Assembly: GCA_015680685.1 (NCBI GenBank)
Contig: MNCI01005835.1
Coordinates: 1,012,311-1,076,310 of the forward strand
Direction: 5' to 3'
DNA length: 64,000 nt
Source of the DNA: Gnetum montanum
Lineage: Eukaryota > Streptophyta > Gnetopsida > Gnetales > Gnetaceae
A program made the position numbers and the translations under genes. This document shows, piece after piece, positions 1 through 11,419 of this stretch (position 1 is the stretch's first letter; every line of letters starts with the position of its first letter). The notes below the pieces were generated by a model. That model was not told the origin of the DNA. It saw only the letters and a list, made by a program, of their open reading frames with translations, and did not search any database.

Positions 1-2492
1 TCTACATTATGAAAACAAGCATCAAAGCGCTCATCATTTTACATAAAAGTTGTAATTTGAAAATGGAAAACTCAAGATCCTCAAAGCTAAAGTCAGTATT
101 AGGAGAGATGTGACAAAGGATTTGGCAATAAAAATGATAGAGTACTAGCAACTCAAGGGCCAAATAATGGTGCTTGAAGTAGTGAGAATAATATTTGTTA
201 CTTAGCTTATCTAGGAAAATAAGATGTTCCCCAATCAATCATGCCCATGAAAACTCATACTAATTCAAAAACTAACTAAGACTTCTTGGACTATTGAGGA
301 CCTATGGGCAAATGAAAATAAGTATAAGTCCTTCCTCCATAAATTCAACATGCAAGACAAGGAGCCAATACAAGAGGGACAAAGGAAAGAACCACCATCA
401 CCAAGAATCACCCAAAGATCAATTACTAATAGAATTTTGAAGATATTTTAAAGATTCCTATAGGTTTTATAATTTTTTATGTCTAATATAGTGTTTCTAA
501 TATATTATAATGTACATCACTCAAATACATTTTTTGTAATTTAGCCCTCATAATTTTGTAATATTGTAATATGTATCAATCTTTAGGTCTATGCTACTCC
601 TAAAAATTTTGTAACAAACTTTATCCCTTTTTTTATAACTCAATGATGAGTTTTCAATCAGTTGTGGAGATCTGCTAAATAATAAAATGTCACAACTCAC
701 TTGTTACAACATTGTAGCTAACACATTGTAATTGCAATGCAATGTTGCAACCTATGTTACTACATTTCCCAGTCACCCCCACCTATAAATATGATCCACC
801 AACCAAATTTATAGTGTCATTTGGTCAGTAGATAATGAAGCTCTTATAGTTTGATTTCATAGTCTTAGCAACAGTTAGTGAGTGCTTGCAATGTGAATTA
901 GAGTTAATTGTTTAGATATTATTTGAGTAGACTATACCTTGACACAATTCAAAAATAGTACTAAAATCAAGATTAATTCACTTTTATTATATCAATTTGA
1001 CTTAGTTTAATTTTACTATTTTAAGTATTTCATGTCTATTATCTCATAGCATAATGATTTACAATTCTATCCAATTATAATCACTTGGTGAAATGAGCAT
1101 AACCTAATCTTGCGATTAAATGTGTATTATTTGGTAATATTAATAGCAATTCACTTGGTATGCCTAATAGTATAAATATTTGGTAATCTTAGTGGTGGAT
1201 GCATGAGTCTAGGATGTGATGATGAATTACAAAATTGGACAATCATCATCTTAGACTAGATCATGACTTATTTTCATGTTTTAGTTCATTATAGTTTCTT
1301 CTGTTTTCACTTATTTTAGATCATGGCTACAACAACATCATTTATCATACCCCTTAGATAAGCTAAACCATAAAAATAGAAGGGCCACTACTAGCTTAGA
1401 TGGGAAGATAATGATTTGTGATTGCCTAATGAGACCAAACACTATTACTAGTCTATCCATGAATTATAATGCAATCTACTACAGTGGTTGTAAATCATAT
1501 GGTGGAGAGTTGGGCATATTCAGTGCTCACTAGTTCATGTCAAGCTTTTTGATGCATGTTTCACTTGGATGCTTGATTGAAAGATGTATATCCTCGTTGA
1601 TGTCTATCTAGATTCCTTCATAGATTCTATTCCACACTTCTACATTTATATTTATATTTATTATATAATGAAGAGTTATTAAAAGACGCATGTTAACTTT
1701 TCCTCCTCTTAGGAACTCAATGTTTACAAGTAATGCTTCTCCTTAAGGTTGTAGGCATAGAAATCTTCCAAGGCTTATTATTACTCTTCCTATCTAATGG
1801 GTTTATTATAAAATAAGAGTGTTTCATGATATTACATAGCTCAACATCTTTGAAATGTAAAATGGGTTTGAGATATCCCTTGAGGTAGATTTGGTATGAT
1901 GGGATATTTCTCCTACACATAACCTATTCAATTCATTATTACTTATTCTAAGTCTACAATAAATAGCACATTATATTTTCCTTTTTAGTGTTTATGTTGA
2001 AAATCCATAATTCTATCTATACTACCTTGATTAGGATCGAATATATAGGGCCTATAGATTTTCTTATCTATGCGACAATCTCCTACTATGTAGTTCATCC
2101 CTATTCTCATCAACATAGTTTGTAAGATAAAAATAGTTAATCTATTAGAATGTAAAACAATATTACCATGCGATTACTCCACCTGAGTTATTCATTTTGA
2201 CACAACAAGAATGTGTCATTTAGATAACATGAGCTATCATGAGCAAATCTAATTTGGACTTGTTGTGGTACTTGGTAGTTCTCATGCTCTTAACCCTCTA
2301 TTCATTTATCCTTATTGCTAGACAGGTTGTCAAACCCTAAATAATATTAATAATAAGCAAAAAATTTAGAGTACATCACATGTCTGATATTAATTTAGAA
2401 AGACCAAAAAATAATATCAAAAAGTGCAACTTTCTAATTTCATGGACGTCTACTCAAGTGTATAATCTTATAATTAATGCTTTAAAAAATCA
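1..2492. other. AT-rich intergenic DNA, probably decayed retrotransposon
   Basis: No gene can be supported here. A TATAAATA box lies at about 784-791 behind a stretch repeating TGTTGCAAC-like words. An ATG at 1323 opens a reading frame beginning M-A-T-T-T-S-F that meets a stop after 12 codons. That order (TATA, leader, start resembling a Copia or Gypsy gag N-terminus) would fit an old LTR plus gag, but no LTR pair, primer-binding site or conserved domain was found. Minus-strand open frames at 2-238 and 1717-1920 match no family I recognise. Confidence 0.3.
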
Positions 2493-2672
2493 AGTGTAGA
2501 TAATATTCCTTGTTAGTATTCTAAAGGTTCTTTCCTTCAAGAATAGGGGTTGGAAGAAGTATGGAGATCCTTATGGGTTCCATGCTATCTTGCCCATCAC
2601 TAAAGAACTACATGGTCTTGATTACTTATGTGCTATATCACAAAGATATGTAGGCTTGCAAAAAAGCTTTGG
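2493..2672 (+). repeat. Copy 1 of a diverged dispersed repeat
   Basis: About 180 bp here align with 5069-5250 in the same orientation. Both share 'tctaaaggtt', 'gagta/agtatg..gatcc', 'ttccatgctatc' and a common end 'agctttgg'. An 80-codon open frame starts at 2590 in this copy but is not open in the other, so I do not call it a gene. The family is unknown; I read it as fragments of one old repeat. Confidence 0.6.
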
Positions 2673-4291
2673 CTTTGATGCCTGGGCTACTACCCTTTTC
2701 TACGAGGTAGGGTTTAGGACTAGATATGTTAGAGTAGGAACATGTCTTAGCTCTCTTAAGGCATTGATGTCTTATGTATTGCTAGTGCTTTCTTTGGTTA
2801 TGTGTGCTACATTGGTTCCATTACTTATATAATTATGAAGATGTCATTGTGGTGCCCTTAACCCATGGACTAACTAGTCACATATACAATGTGTACTTAT
2901 GTTATGCTCACAAGTTCTTAAGGACATTGAGGTTTAGTTCACCTTGAGTCTACTCTAGAATGCCTAGCAACTTTGGAACTCTTGGGTGGCGCCAAAAGGT
3001 GCTACCCTAAAGTAGTGTTGTTTCACTTGAAATTAGAGCCAAGGTTTTAGTTCAAGTGGAAGACACATTTAAATACTTTCCTAAAGCAATTACAAGTGAC
3101 AGATAAGATAGTTGAAGATGGGTAAACAAATCCTAGTCCTGGTATTGTAAATGTTCCAATTATGAGAATAGTTATTACAAATAGGCAATGTGATCATGTG
3201 TTATCTACCTATAATAGAAATGGTTGACTAATTCAAGCATTAGTTAATTTCAAGGAATTTCTATCCTTCTTGGTGTAAGCTCATATACAAAACAAAAACA
3301 TGCCCTAGCTCAAACTTTTATATTAAGGACTCATGTGATGTGCCAAGGGAATGTCTTCGATGATCTCCAATTTATGCAAAATAGTTGAGTGTGCTTGATT
3401 TCTTTATGATAAATTGTGAAAGAAACACATTCTCTCCTACCACATGATTATTGTGATATTTTAAGACGATGATTCCATCATGCATCAGATATGAGGCAAC
3501 GTTTGAGATTAGTGCTTCTTTTTGCAATATGTTACTTCTGTTATGTGGCTACTCTTGAATTCATTAAACTTACAAAGAGTCTTTGGTTTGAATGACTTAA
3601 GGACTTCATAATTTGGTATGCTAATGTAATGGATTTTACATTTGTGTATTGTGTAATGGTTTGAGAGGAGTCTTCCCATGTCCTTATTTTTGGAAAATAG
3701 TTTGAGTATGAAATTTCTTACATGTTTCAATATCTTGATTTCTATATTCAATTTTTTCTAATTGATGATTTAATTTAATTTAAGAAGTAGTTATTTAGGA
3801 CATGGATGATGATTCATCCCTATGTAAAACAACATGATGCATTGTTGTTGGTTTGTGAATGCTTAAAAATAAAAGTACTTATCTGCATCATATAGTGACT
3901 AGCAATTAGTGAATAGTGGGAAATGTAACAATGCTCTTGAAAGAATAGTGATTATTGTAGATACATCTTTATATTCACCACCTTCCTCCTATGTAAACCA
4001 TATGGTATGGTGAAGGACTTGGCAAGATTATCTTCTACTCATGTGCTATAATAATTTTGGTTGCTTGTAAACATTATGTTAAATAGTGGTTCTTGTTCTA
4101 TAGGAGGTCTTAGCAAAGGTTTTTTCTAATGCTAATTGCTTTATTAATTATGATAGTGACTATGAAACGTAATTTTATGTTAACCATCTCAATGTAAGGT
4201 GGAGAACCAAATTTTCTACTAATAAAATTTGTGTCAAACTGGACATAATGTGGCTAGCTTGGTACTACTACTTATTGAATGGGTTGAAGCA

Positions 4292-4330
<39 letters not shown>

Positions 4331-5068
4331 ATGCATGCTTGCATGTGTCTATGATCTAAAAAAAGAAAGAAAAAAAAGAGACCTAGAAAAGAGAGAGAGC
4401 ATGTACACTTGAGTGTGTGATGAAGTAACTCTGAGTTAGGAGCACACATTCTTTGGCTATGACTTATAGCAAGAAGTATAAATTTCTATCATATCTCTAA
4501 GAAGGAATCATAAAAAATATTTTAAAAGGAGGAAATACCCCATGGTTCTCAAAAAGAAGGAAATACATCAAGATTCTTGAATAGGAGAGGGAATTTCCCT
4601 AAGGTGATTGCCACAAAAAGGCTAAGTTTCAAAGATCTTCACTCATGCTAATCCTAGACAACCACTAGACATAGGAAGTAGTTCCTTAAAGATATGAAGT
4701 AATCTTTCCTTGGATGCAAAGGATCAACTCTACACTCTTACATGCTACCAAAGGTAGAGGAAATAGTTCACTTATAAAGAGACAAGATTTTACTCTAGAA
4801 AGAAAGGTTGTTTATACTTGGAAAGCAAGACAAGCATGTTCTTCCTTTACCTAGACTGTGTGAGTATTCTTATGCCTTGATTAGAATCTAATTTAAGTTC
4901 AACATTCTTGCTTAGTTGATCATCCTAGTTATTGAACCTTCTTATCTATAATTGTTAAATTATCTTTGAATGAATCAATACCCTAAGTATCCACTTCCTT
5001 CTCCATGATTAAGAAGTGTACAACTAAAGGCTTAAGCTCTAAGGGTATCATTTCTTTCAAGCTAGGAA
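2673..5068. other. Intergenic DNA without recognisable genes
   Basis: AT-rich sequence with stops in all frames. It contains the TG microsatellite at 4296-4329 and nothing else I can identify. The minus-strand frame at 3509-3751 shows no known domain. Confidence 0.5.
4296..4329 (+). repeat. (TG)17 microsatellite
   Basis: An uninterrupted run of TG dinucleotides, followed by CATGCATGC. The His/Thr-rich frame read on the opposite strand is produced by the repeat and is not a gene. Confidence 0.97.
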
Positions 5069-5250
5069 GAGTGTAGAGAATATGTCTTATTTATAGTCTA
5101 AAGGTTGCTTCACTTTTGAAACAAGGGCTAGAAGGAGTATGAAGATCCCCCCAGATTCCATGCTATCATAATCATTACTAAAAACCTACATGGCATTGAT
5201 TCCTTATGTGTTGTATTAAGAGGTTGTGTAACCTTACAAAGGAGCTTTGG
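5069..5250 (+). repeat. Copy 2 of the diverged dispersed repeat
   Basis: Partner of 2493-2672. The shared block stops exactly where TGTAACACC begins at 5251, a sequence that resembles the first bases of many plant LTRs. The junction could mark an LTR edge, but no matching LTR end was found nearby. Confidence 0.6.
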
Positions 5251-6652
5251 TGTAACACCTTCTATTCCTAATCTCTTGTTTATGCTTAATTATTCTTTAA
5301 TTAACTTATGAATTGGCCTATGTCCCTTGCTAATTTGTTAAAGCTTCTTAAGGAATTTATCCCATGATCTTCCAAGTATTTTATTTATACATTATTTTTA
5401 TAATATTTTATAAATATTTTATTAAGCTTACCTTTTTATAATTTATAAATTATTTTTATAAAGATTATTATTTTTAAAAACATCTAGTATCTTTTTATAA
5501 AATATGATCTTATTTAACTTTTTAAATTTATATTAGGGAACTGCTAATTTCTTACTATTTTCTTGCTAATAACAGAGTGTTAGGACGATGGCATATGTTG
5601 TGAAGTGGTAGTTGGATATTTTGGAAAAATTTTATATTTCTATAAAAGTTGCTCAGGCTTTATTATATTTCTTGTTCAAATGAACTTGGACTTTCCTAAT
5701 AATTCCTAAACCTTTGGTTAGCTTCTCTAATTATCATGGAAGTGATCGATTAGATATTTTATTATGAACGATTATGTTAATGTTAACATGAAAGCCCCTA
5801 GGAATTGTATATAAAGTTAGGATTTGTGTTTGCATACACTATTTATCCATTCTTTTAAGTCAATCTCTCTTATTAGTAATCTCAATATCATCCTAGTGCT
5901 TTCTTAGATCTAACCTTATGCAAGTCTCCTAATTTATGAAGGTAGAGCAACTAGTTTCAAGATTTTTCTTCTTACTATGATCTCAATATATCAATTATCA
6001 TCTTGTAATTCCTTGTATATGTAGCTTCTTAGGTGTTTAATCTATCATGATACTCATGATGTAGTTTTTCTATCATTCTGCACTTTTTCCCAGCTTTTTC
6101 CAAAGGTTTTTAATACATTTCTGGTCATATTTCTTACCACCACAACTAATAGTAAAGGTGTCAATACAAACCATGTGTCATGATGAGGTCATGGTCTCAA
6201 CATTGACTAAATCACAAGTCATAGTCTTTAAGATACTTGTAAGCCAAAACTGAGGTATGAAATTCCTGAGTTGTGGGATTCACAATAACTTGTGGTGAGG
6301 TCATAGTTAGGTAGAAATGAATAGTAATAAGTTCCATAGATCATGGTTAGGTAGAAATCGATAACAGTAAGTTCCTCAAGCCATGGCAACATTATGGCCT
6401 TCACCACAACCTAACCACAAGTCGTTGTCAATCTTCTACTTGTAACCACTGGTTGTAGTCTACCATTCTATCATTTTGTGCCATTTCTACATCCTCTAGA
6501 CCATTCTTGAACTCTAATCTCAGACTTGTGTATTTTTTTCTATTTTGACCTGTTGATTATATATTTGATGGAATTAATGCATAGGTATTATGGGGAGTCT
6601 AGGTTAGCCTCTAGTAATTAACTCACATCACCTATGATTATACCTTGGGTAT
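5251..6652. other. Intergenic DNA flanking element E1
   Basis: No gene seen. It holds a 40-bp tandem duplication (6301-6340 and 6341-6380, differing at several bases, sharing 'ggtagaaat' and 'agtaagttc'-like words) and several variants of the word GGTCATG/AAGTCATAG between 6180 and 6450. The last five bases, GGTAT at 6648-6652, are the target duplication of E1. Confidence 0.45.
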
Positions 6653-7565
6653 TTATGAATGGTGGAGTAGTCCAACACCAAACCATTCCAGATACGAGTG
6701 TTCACATGTAGCCCAATCGAATTCCATGGACAAGGCAATGTAATTATGCTAGTAATTGGTTAGAGTTCACAATCATTGTCTTCCCATGTGAGCTAGTAAA
6801 ATCAATGCATATGGTTTAACTCACAATGAGGTGTATGATACTAGTGTTGTATGAGCCATATTACTCCTAGCAAACATATAAAGTAAATGGAATGGTTCTT
6901 AAATACAAGTGATAGTAAACAAATCTAATCTAGCCTATGTGATGGGCATCCATTCTTGATTCTCCAGACATGTCTTGGACTCATGCAATCATTACTAGGA
7001 TTACCAAGTATTCCGCTACCGGCCAAACCAAGCGATAATACTACTGGATTACCCAACAATCACACTTAACACTCAAAATCACTCATATCCATTCCACTTA
7101 ACAGCAGTAATGATAAAGTGCATAGAAAGTAAATTTGTAATTAAAGAAAATAGTAATCATTAAGCTAAGTCAAAGCAAGAAAATTATTCTAAGTGTGGAA
7201 AATAAAGAAACTAAGTGATGCTACAATGATACAAAGTAATCTCAATATTTATTTCCATGCATGAAATGTGTCCTAGTACATTCCACTCAAATAAAGACTC
7301 CATTCAATTACTAAACATCACATTGTGGGCATACACTCCCAAGTGCTAAGTGCTAAAATCAAGAAAAAAAACTGACAAAATTTCGGTAAGGTTAAAATGA
7401 AACTATTTTTAAACCATGCACAAAAGTGTTGTATTCATAGGCCTACACACATCTACGATATCGGATACGCAACATCGTAGCCTATGCCCCGATATTGGGG
7501 ATCTGATAATGCAACTCTGATATCGGATGTCTGACATCATAGCTAGTTAAAATTTGGATTTATCA
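6653..7565 (-). repeat. E1 3' LTR
   Basis: Aligns over its whole length with 16210-17118. On the coding strand it starts TGATAAATCC, then carries six palindrome-core units (about 7459-7546), a weakened TATA box (TATGAATAC, about 7428-7437), and a long R/U5 part ending at 6653. The terminal TGATGA/TCATCA inverted words typical of the family are partly mutated here. Confidence 0.92.
7459..7548 (-). repeat. 14-bp-period palindrome array in E1 3' LTR
   Basis: Successive cores GATATC, AACATC, GATATT, GATAAT, GATATC and GACATC occur at spacings of 14, 20, 14, 14 and 14 bp when read on the plus strand. The spacing is far more regular than the spacer sequence. It sits between the LTR start and the TATA box, the place where enhancer repeats are found in many LTRs. 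Confidence 0.8.
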
Positions 7566-7575
7566 TACCCCCATG
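7566..7575 (-). promoter_or_regulatory. E1 polypurine tract
   Basis: On the minus strand the bases directly upstream of the 3' LTR read CATGGGGGTA. A G-rich run ending exactly at an LTR edge is the usual primer for plus-strand DNA synthesis. Confidence 0.7.
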
Positions 7576-9154
7576 ACTGACTGAAAACTCGTCCTCAAGT
7601 TAAAACAAAATGATGGAATTTGTTCCTCAAGTTGCAGATGACTTAGTGTTGTTGTTGCTCTTGTTGCTACTACTGTTGTTCTTGTTGTTGTTGCTACTTC
7701 TCTTATTGTTTCTCCTATTAATGTTCTTGTTCTTACTCTTGCTCCTCACCATGGTCTCTACTTAGTGGTGCTAGTTTGAGCAACTCAACATATGAAGCAT
7801 TTAGGCCCTCCTAGAAACATCATTGGTGTATCCCAGTATTTCGTCTTACTTAAACAACTTCCTAATAAGGTAAAGGAATGGAAGTGTTTTTTTTCCTACC
7901 TTTCTGTCTTCCAACCACCTCTATATTTCCATGAAGTATAGTTTTGCAAGGTTGGCATTGTGTTTGCCCATCAAGATCGCACTACCTCTAGTCACATAAG
8001 TTGATAGTAGATTTAGTCCTTTTGTTGGGAATAGGTGACAAGTGCCCATTTTGAAGTAAATTCTTTCTTCTAGAGTTAATTCATTATAGCCTTTATCTTC
8101 TTTGTCATAAGCCTATTTCAGCCATAACTTTCTTGTTTCAAGAGCAAATTGGGTTGGAAAAATGTGCTAATCTTACCCCTTCATTGGGTATATTTAGAGC
8201 TCCTACAATTACCTTAATTGATAATGAAACTGAGACTCCTCTAATGTTAATAGTAGTTCTCTCTCCTTTGTTGTGCCATGAGTAATAAGTCTCTCCAAGG
8301 TACCATTCACCATTTTATGATACTATCGACCATAGCAGTGATGCTTGGAATTGTGTCCTTACCACTTCAAGAACAAATTCCATAAATGGGCCAAAGTTCA
8401 TCTCCACAATGACTATGGTTAGTGATGAGCAGTGAGGTACCCCTACACTCAACCATACGAATATGAGCATTCACGCACGATTTGGTCGAACTCCGTGGAC
8501 AGGCTTGCTGTGGTATCTAGATAGTTACACATTGATCGCAGTTCGCTGTCTTCCCACCTGGACTAGTATTTGCTTTGTCACGTATGGTTTAGCCCATAGT
8601 GAGGCATATGATGTGATCCTAAACTACTGCTACTCCTAGAGACAATGGAGAATAATATTGATTAAATTAATGAGTAATAGGAAATGAAGTCTAAGCTAAC
8701 ATAAGTGCGATGAGCATCCGTTCCTTAATCATCCGTACACATCTTGGACCTTGTGCATGACTGCTATTGGGATTACCAAGCATAGATCCTAGGTACGCTA
8801 CTGGGTTACCAAGTAGTCACACTTGAATGCTCGTGATTAAGTCGTACTCATTTTGCATTTAACAATAGGAATAGTAAATGACGATAAAGAAATATTAACT
8901 AAGAAAACAATAAATATTAACTAAGAAAGCAATAAATAACAATAACAATTAACAATTAAACTACATAATTAAAACTAAGTGAATGTTGCAATGATGAAGT
9001 AATCTCGATCTTTATTTCCAGTCATGTGTGCGTCCAAGTACGTCACACTCGAATAAAGGTGCTGCACAATTACAATCATCACACTGTGAGCATACACTGA
9101 GAAAATAATCTAACTTCTATGGAAACTGATGAGACGCGGTTTACACTAGGCCGC

Positions 9155-9258
9155 GATATCACGTACGCGATATCGCGTACGCGATATCGCGACCGACGCG
9201 ATATCGCGTCTTCTCCTGTGATATCGCGGCCGACGCGATATCGCGTACGCGATATCGC
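9155..9258 (+). repeat. GATATC palindrome array in LTR B, running into the gap
   Basis: Seven GATATC cores at steps of 14, 14, 17, 20, 17 and 14 bp; steps differ by multiples of three. Flanks are CG-rich (GCG, GTACGC, GACCGACGC), so nearly the whole segment can fold back on itself. The unknown bases start inside the seventh unit, so the true number of units is not known. Confidence 0.9.
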
Positions 9259-9845
9259 NNNNNNNNNNNNNNNNNNNNNNNNNNNNNNNNNNNNNNNNNN
9301 NNNNNNNNNNNNNNNNNNNNNNNNNNNNNNNNNNNNNNNNNNNNNNNNNNNNNNNNNNNNNNNNNNNNNNNNNNNNNNNNNNNNNNNNNNNNNNNNNNNN
9401 NNNNNNNNNNNNNNNNNNNNNNNNNNNNNNNNNNNNNNNNNNNNNNNNNNNNNNNNNNNNNNNNNNNNNNNNNNNNNNNNNNNNNNNNNNNNNNNNNNNN
9501 NNNNNNNNNNNNNNNNNNNNNNNNNNNNNNNNNNNNNNNNNNNNNNNNNNNNNNNNNNNNNNNNNNNNNNNNNNNNNNNNNNNNNNNNNNNNNNNNNNNN
9601 NNNNNNNNNNNNNNNNNNNNNNNNNNNNNNNNNNNNNNNNNNNNNNNNNNNNNNNNNNNNNNNNNNNNNNNNNNNNNNNNNNNNNNNNNNNNNNNNNNNN
9701 NNNNNNNNNNNNNNNNNNNNNNNNNNNNNNNNNNNNNNNNNNNNNNNNNNNNNNNNNNNNNNNNNNNNNNNNNNNNNNNNNNNNNNNNNNNNNNNNNNNN
9801 NNNNNNNNNNNNNNNNNNNNNNNNNNNNNNNNNNNNNNNNNNNNN
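9259..9845. other. Assembly gap (587 N)
   Basis: Unknown bases inside LTR B. Open frames reported across the gap are artefacts. The nearby palindromic array and the presence of inverted LTR copies on both sides explain why assembly failed here. Confidence 0.98.
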
Positions 9846-10129
9846 AAAAAAATCACATACCTCAGACTTGCTTAACCATACACCGTGACACTTACAAGCA
9901 AGCCTGGGAAGACAACGAACGATTAACCCCAAGTGTTTCTTGTGGCGTTAAGGCATTTAGTCTGCGGAGTTCGACCGGATCGCGCGTGTATGCTCGTTTC
10001 GTATGGTGGAGTGTAGGGGTACCTCGCCACTCATCAGAAACAAAATGAAAGAGCTTCGCTACCACTACTAGAAGGATGCCTAAATGAGGCAGAAAGCCCT
10101 CTTATTTATAGGCCGGGATAGGCGGCTGC

Positions 10130-10232
10130 GTAAATGGGGCCACGTCGATGCAAGAAGGCTACGTCAACGGGGCTGCGTCGACGCGACCGCATATACAGGG
10201 CCCCATATACACAGCCTAGTCGACGCATCGAC
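10130..10232 (-). repeat. 14-bp-period array with GTCGAC/ATATAC cores in LTR A
   Basis: Read on the plus strand, units begin GTAAAT, GTCGAT, GTCAAC, GTCGAC, ATATAC, ATATAC and GTCGAC. Steps are 14, 19, 14, 14, 14 and 14 bp. The array lies at the same place as the GATATC arrays of the other LTRs, between the LTR edge and the TATA box, but the core word differs. Confidence 0.8.
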
Positions 10233-10516
10233 TTAATGACACTTCATCAGTTAGGATAGATCTTTCTTGGATAATGTGGAGGTAGTCTTATGAAAATGTG
10301 AGGTGTTGTCCTAACACTTTTGGTTCCTTTGCTTCTCCTTGGACCAATTGTCCTGTAGTAGAAGTGTCTTGATGAATGCTGAATTATTAGGCTTCCTACT
10401 CCTCGTGTTTCAATTCTTGTCCTCGAATTCAACCTCTACCTTGGCCTCTTGGTCATTTGTTTGCCCCTTGTGAAGGCCCTCCTTATGCTCCTCTCTTTGA
10501 GACCATCTACAATCAT

Positions 10517-11160
10517 TAAGGATTAAAAATTACTAAAGTATTCCTCACTCATACCCTAAGTTTCATTAAGTTCTTAGTTTATGATTACAAAGTTAGAAAA
10601 GTTTTGCAAAAAGTAACCCCATAGGCATTAGGATTCATATAATTCCTCACAGTTATTCACTTTGTCCTTATGTATGGCTCATGATGATGGTTATGGTTCC
10701 TTAAGATCATTAATTGAATGTTTTGGCATTAATATGTGTTATTATTCTTTAAAAATTTTAACTTTCACTTCATACTTACCCTTAAAATACCTTTTGAGTG
10801 TTAGAATTTTTTAAAAATTAGCTCAAATTTTCCTCACTAGCACCCTTGCCTGTCTAAGTTGAACACTCCATGATCAAATTGGTTCAAAAAGCACAAAAAT
10901 TAAAGTGATAACAATCGAGTTATGGCTTGAGAAAGTTAGGAGATCAGAGCTCAAATGAAAAAAGAAAATTTAAAAAATCTCCCTTGGCACAAATGAAAAA
11001 TGATGAAAAAATTTTCTAAGTCCCCACATATATATAGGTTATTTGGGATCCAATATTGGGAACATGACATCGGGGATCTGATATCAATGTTGACTCGATA
11101 TTGGTGACCTGATATTGGAGCCCAAGAAATTTCACTTTTCATGAGCATTTGATGGGAAAT
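10517..11160 (-). promoter_or_regulatory. Internal promoter-like segment of E1 (array plus TATA) ahead of the accessory ORF
   Basis: On the minus strand five palindrome-core units (11052-11124; cores AATATT, GACATC, GATATC, GATATT, GATATT; unit lengths 14, 14, 17, 14, 14 on the plus strand) are followed by TATATATA at 11028-11036, then by about 510 bp of leader, then by the ATG of the accessory ORF at 10516. The order is the same as in the LTR promoter region. No LTR edges or target duplication were found around it, so I read it as an internal promoter rather than a nested LTR; the second possibility is not excluded. Confidence 0.5.
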
Positions 11161-11419
11161 TTTGATTCTTGTGGATGCTTGGAAGGTTTTAAGTTACTTA
11201 GAGGGTTTAGATGATGGAAATATGCATATTTTTGTTAGAACTTTGTTATTAGAAGTTTGTAGATAAGGAATCTCAGGCTATGAAACTTCATCAGGTGGTT
11301 AAGAAGGGTAATGAATTCATGTTTTTAGAATGGATAGTGTAAATGATATGGACGTGTTTATTGATGTTTGGAAGGTTCAAGATGATGTGGAATCACTTGG
11401 CAAGTATAAGATATAACAA

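Larger units (their letters stand above)
9127..10036 (+). mobile_element. Solo LTR B nested in solo LTR A, opposite orientation, contains assembly gap
   Basis: Starts TGATGAGACGCGG, ends GCCACTCATCA, and is flanked by GAAAC on both sides (9122-9126 and 10037-10041). Its right part (9846-10036) is the reverse complement of the R/U5 portion seen in the E2 LTRs ('gaggtacccctaca' read on minus). Including the 587 unknown bases, its length (910) is close to the other LTRs, so the gap estimate is plausible. It is the youngest of the three nested insertions and has the least decayed array. Confidence 0.85.
8423..10249 (-). mobile_element. Solo LTR A nested in E1
   Basis: Begins TGATGAGCAGTGAGGTACC, ends ACTTCATCA, and is flanked by GTTAG on both sides (8418-8422 and 10250-10254). 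The head (8423-9121) and the tail (10037-10249) align with one continuous LTR of the E2 type once the inner LTR B is removed. No internal element sequence remains, so it is a solo LTR left by LTR-LTR recombination or an element whose body is lost. A TATA box (TATAAATAAG on the minus strand) lies at about 10101-10110. Confidence 0.85.
7600..10516 (-). pseudogene. Accessory ORF of E1 (Athila ORF / plant-transposon-protein-like), interrupted
   Basis: Reading the minus strand from an ATG at 10516, with the solo LTR 8423-10249 skipped, gives a broken protein of a few hundred residues. Recognisable pieces, in order, are a basic N-terminus (MTKRPR), a middle part with VSVSLSIKVIVGALNIPNEG, a part with NGHLSPIPNKRTKS, a part with KKTLPFLYLIRKLFK, and a Ser/Asn-rich tail encoded by imperfect TTG repeats near 7640-7700. 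This order resembles the plant transposon protein or Athila ORF families found in Athila and Tat elements (inference; no search was run). A second, plus-strand relative lies at about 48170-50100 (shared IPN and LPF..I.KL.KQ words). Several stops and the LTR insertion make it nonfunctional. Confidence 0.5.

Noticed and set aside
4234-4449. His/Thr-rich minus-strand frame
   Set aside because: Produced by the (TG)17 microsatellite.
9155-9258. CRISPR-like repeat array
   Set aside because: Units are 14-20 bp with 6-bp palindromic cores, lie inside a plant LTR between its edge and the TATA box, and have no repeat-spacer structure of CRISPR size.
9127-10036. Large hairpin or foldback transposon around the gap
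   Set aside because: The GAAAC and GTTAG duplications show two separate LTR insertions in opposite orientations.
9119-10048. Long open frames across the gap on both strands
   Set aside because: They are open only because of the unknown bases; the known ends are LTR sequence.
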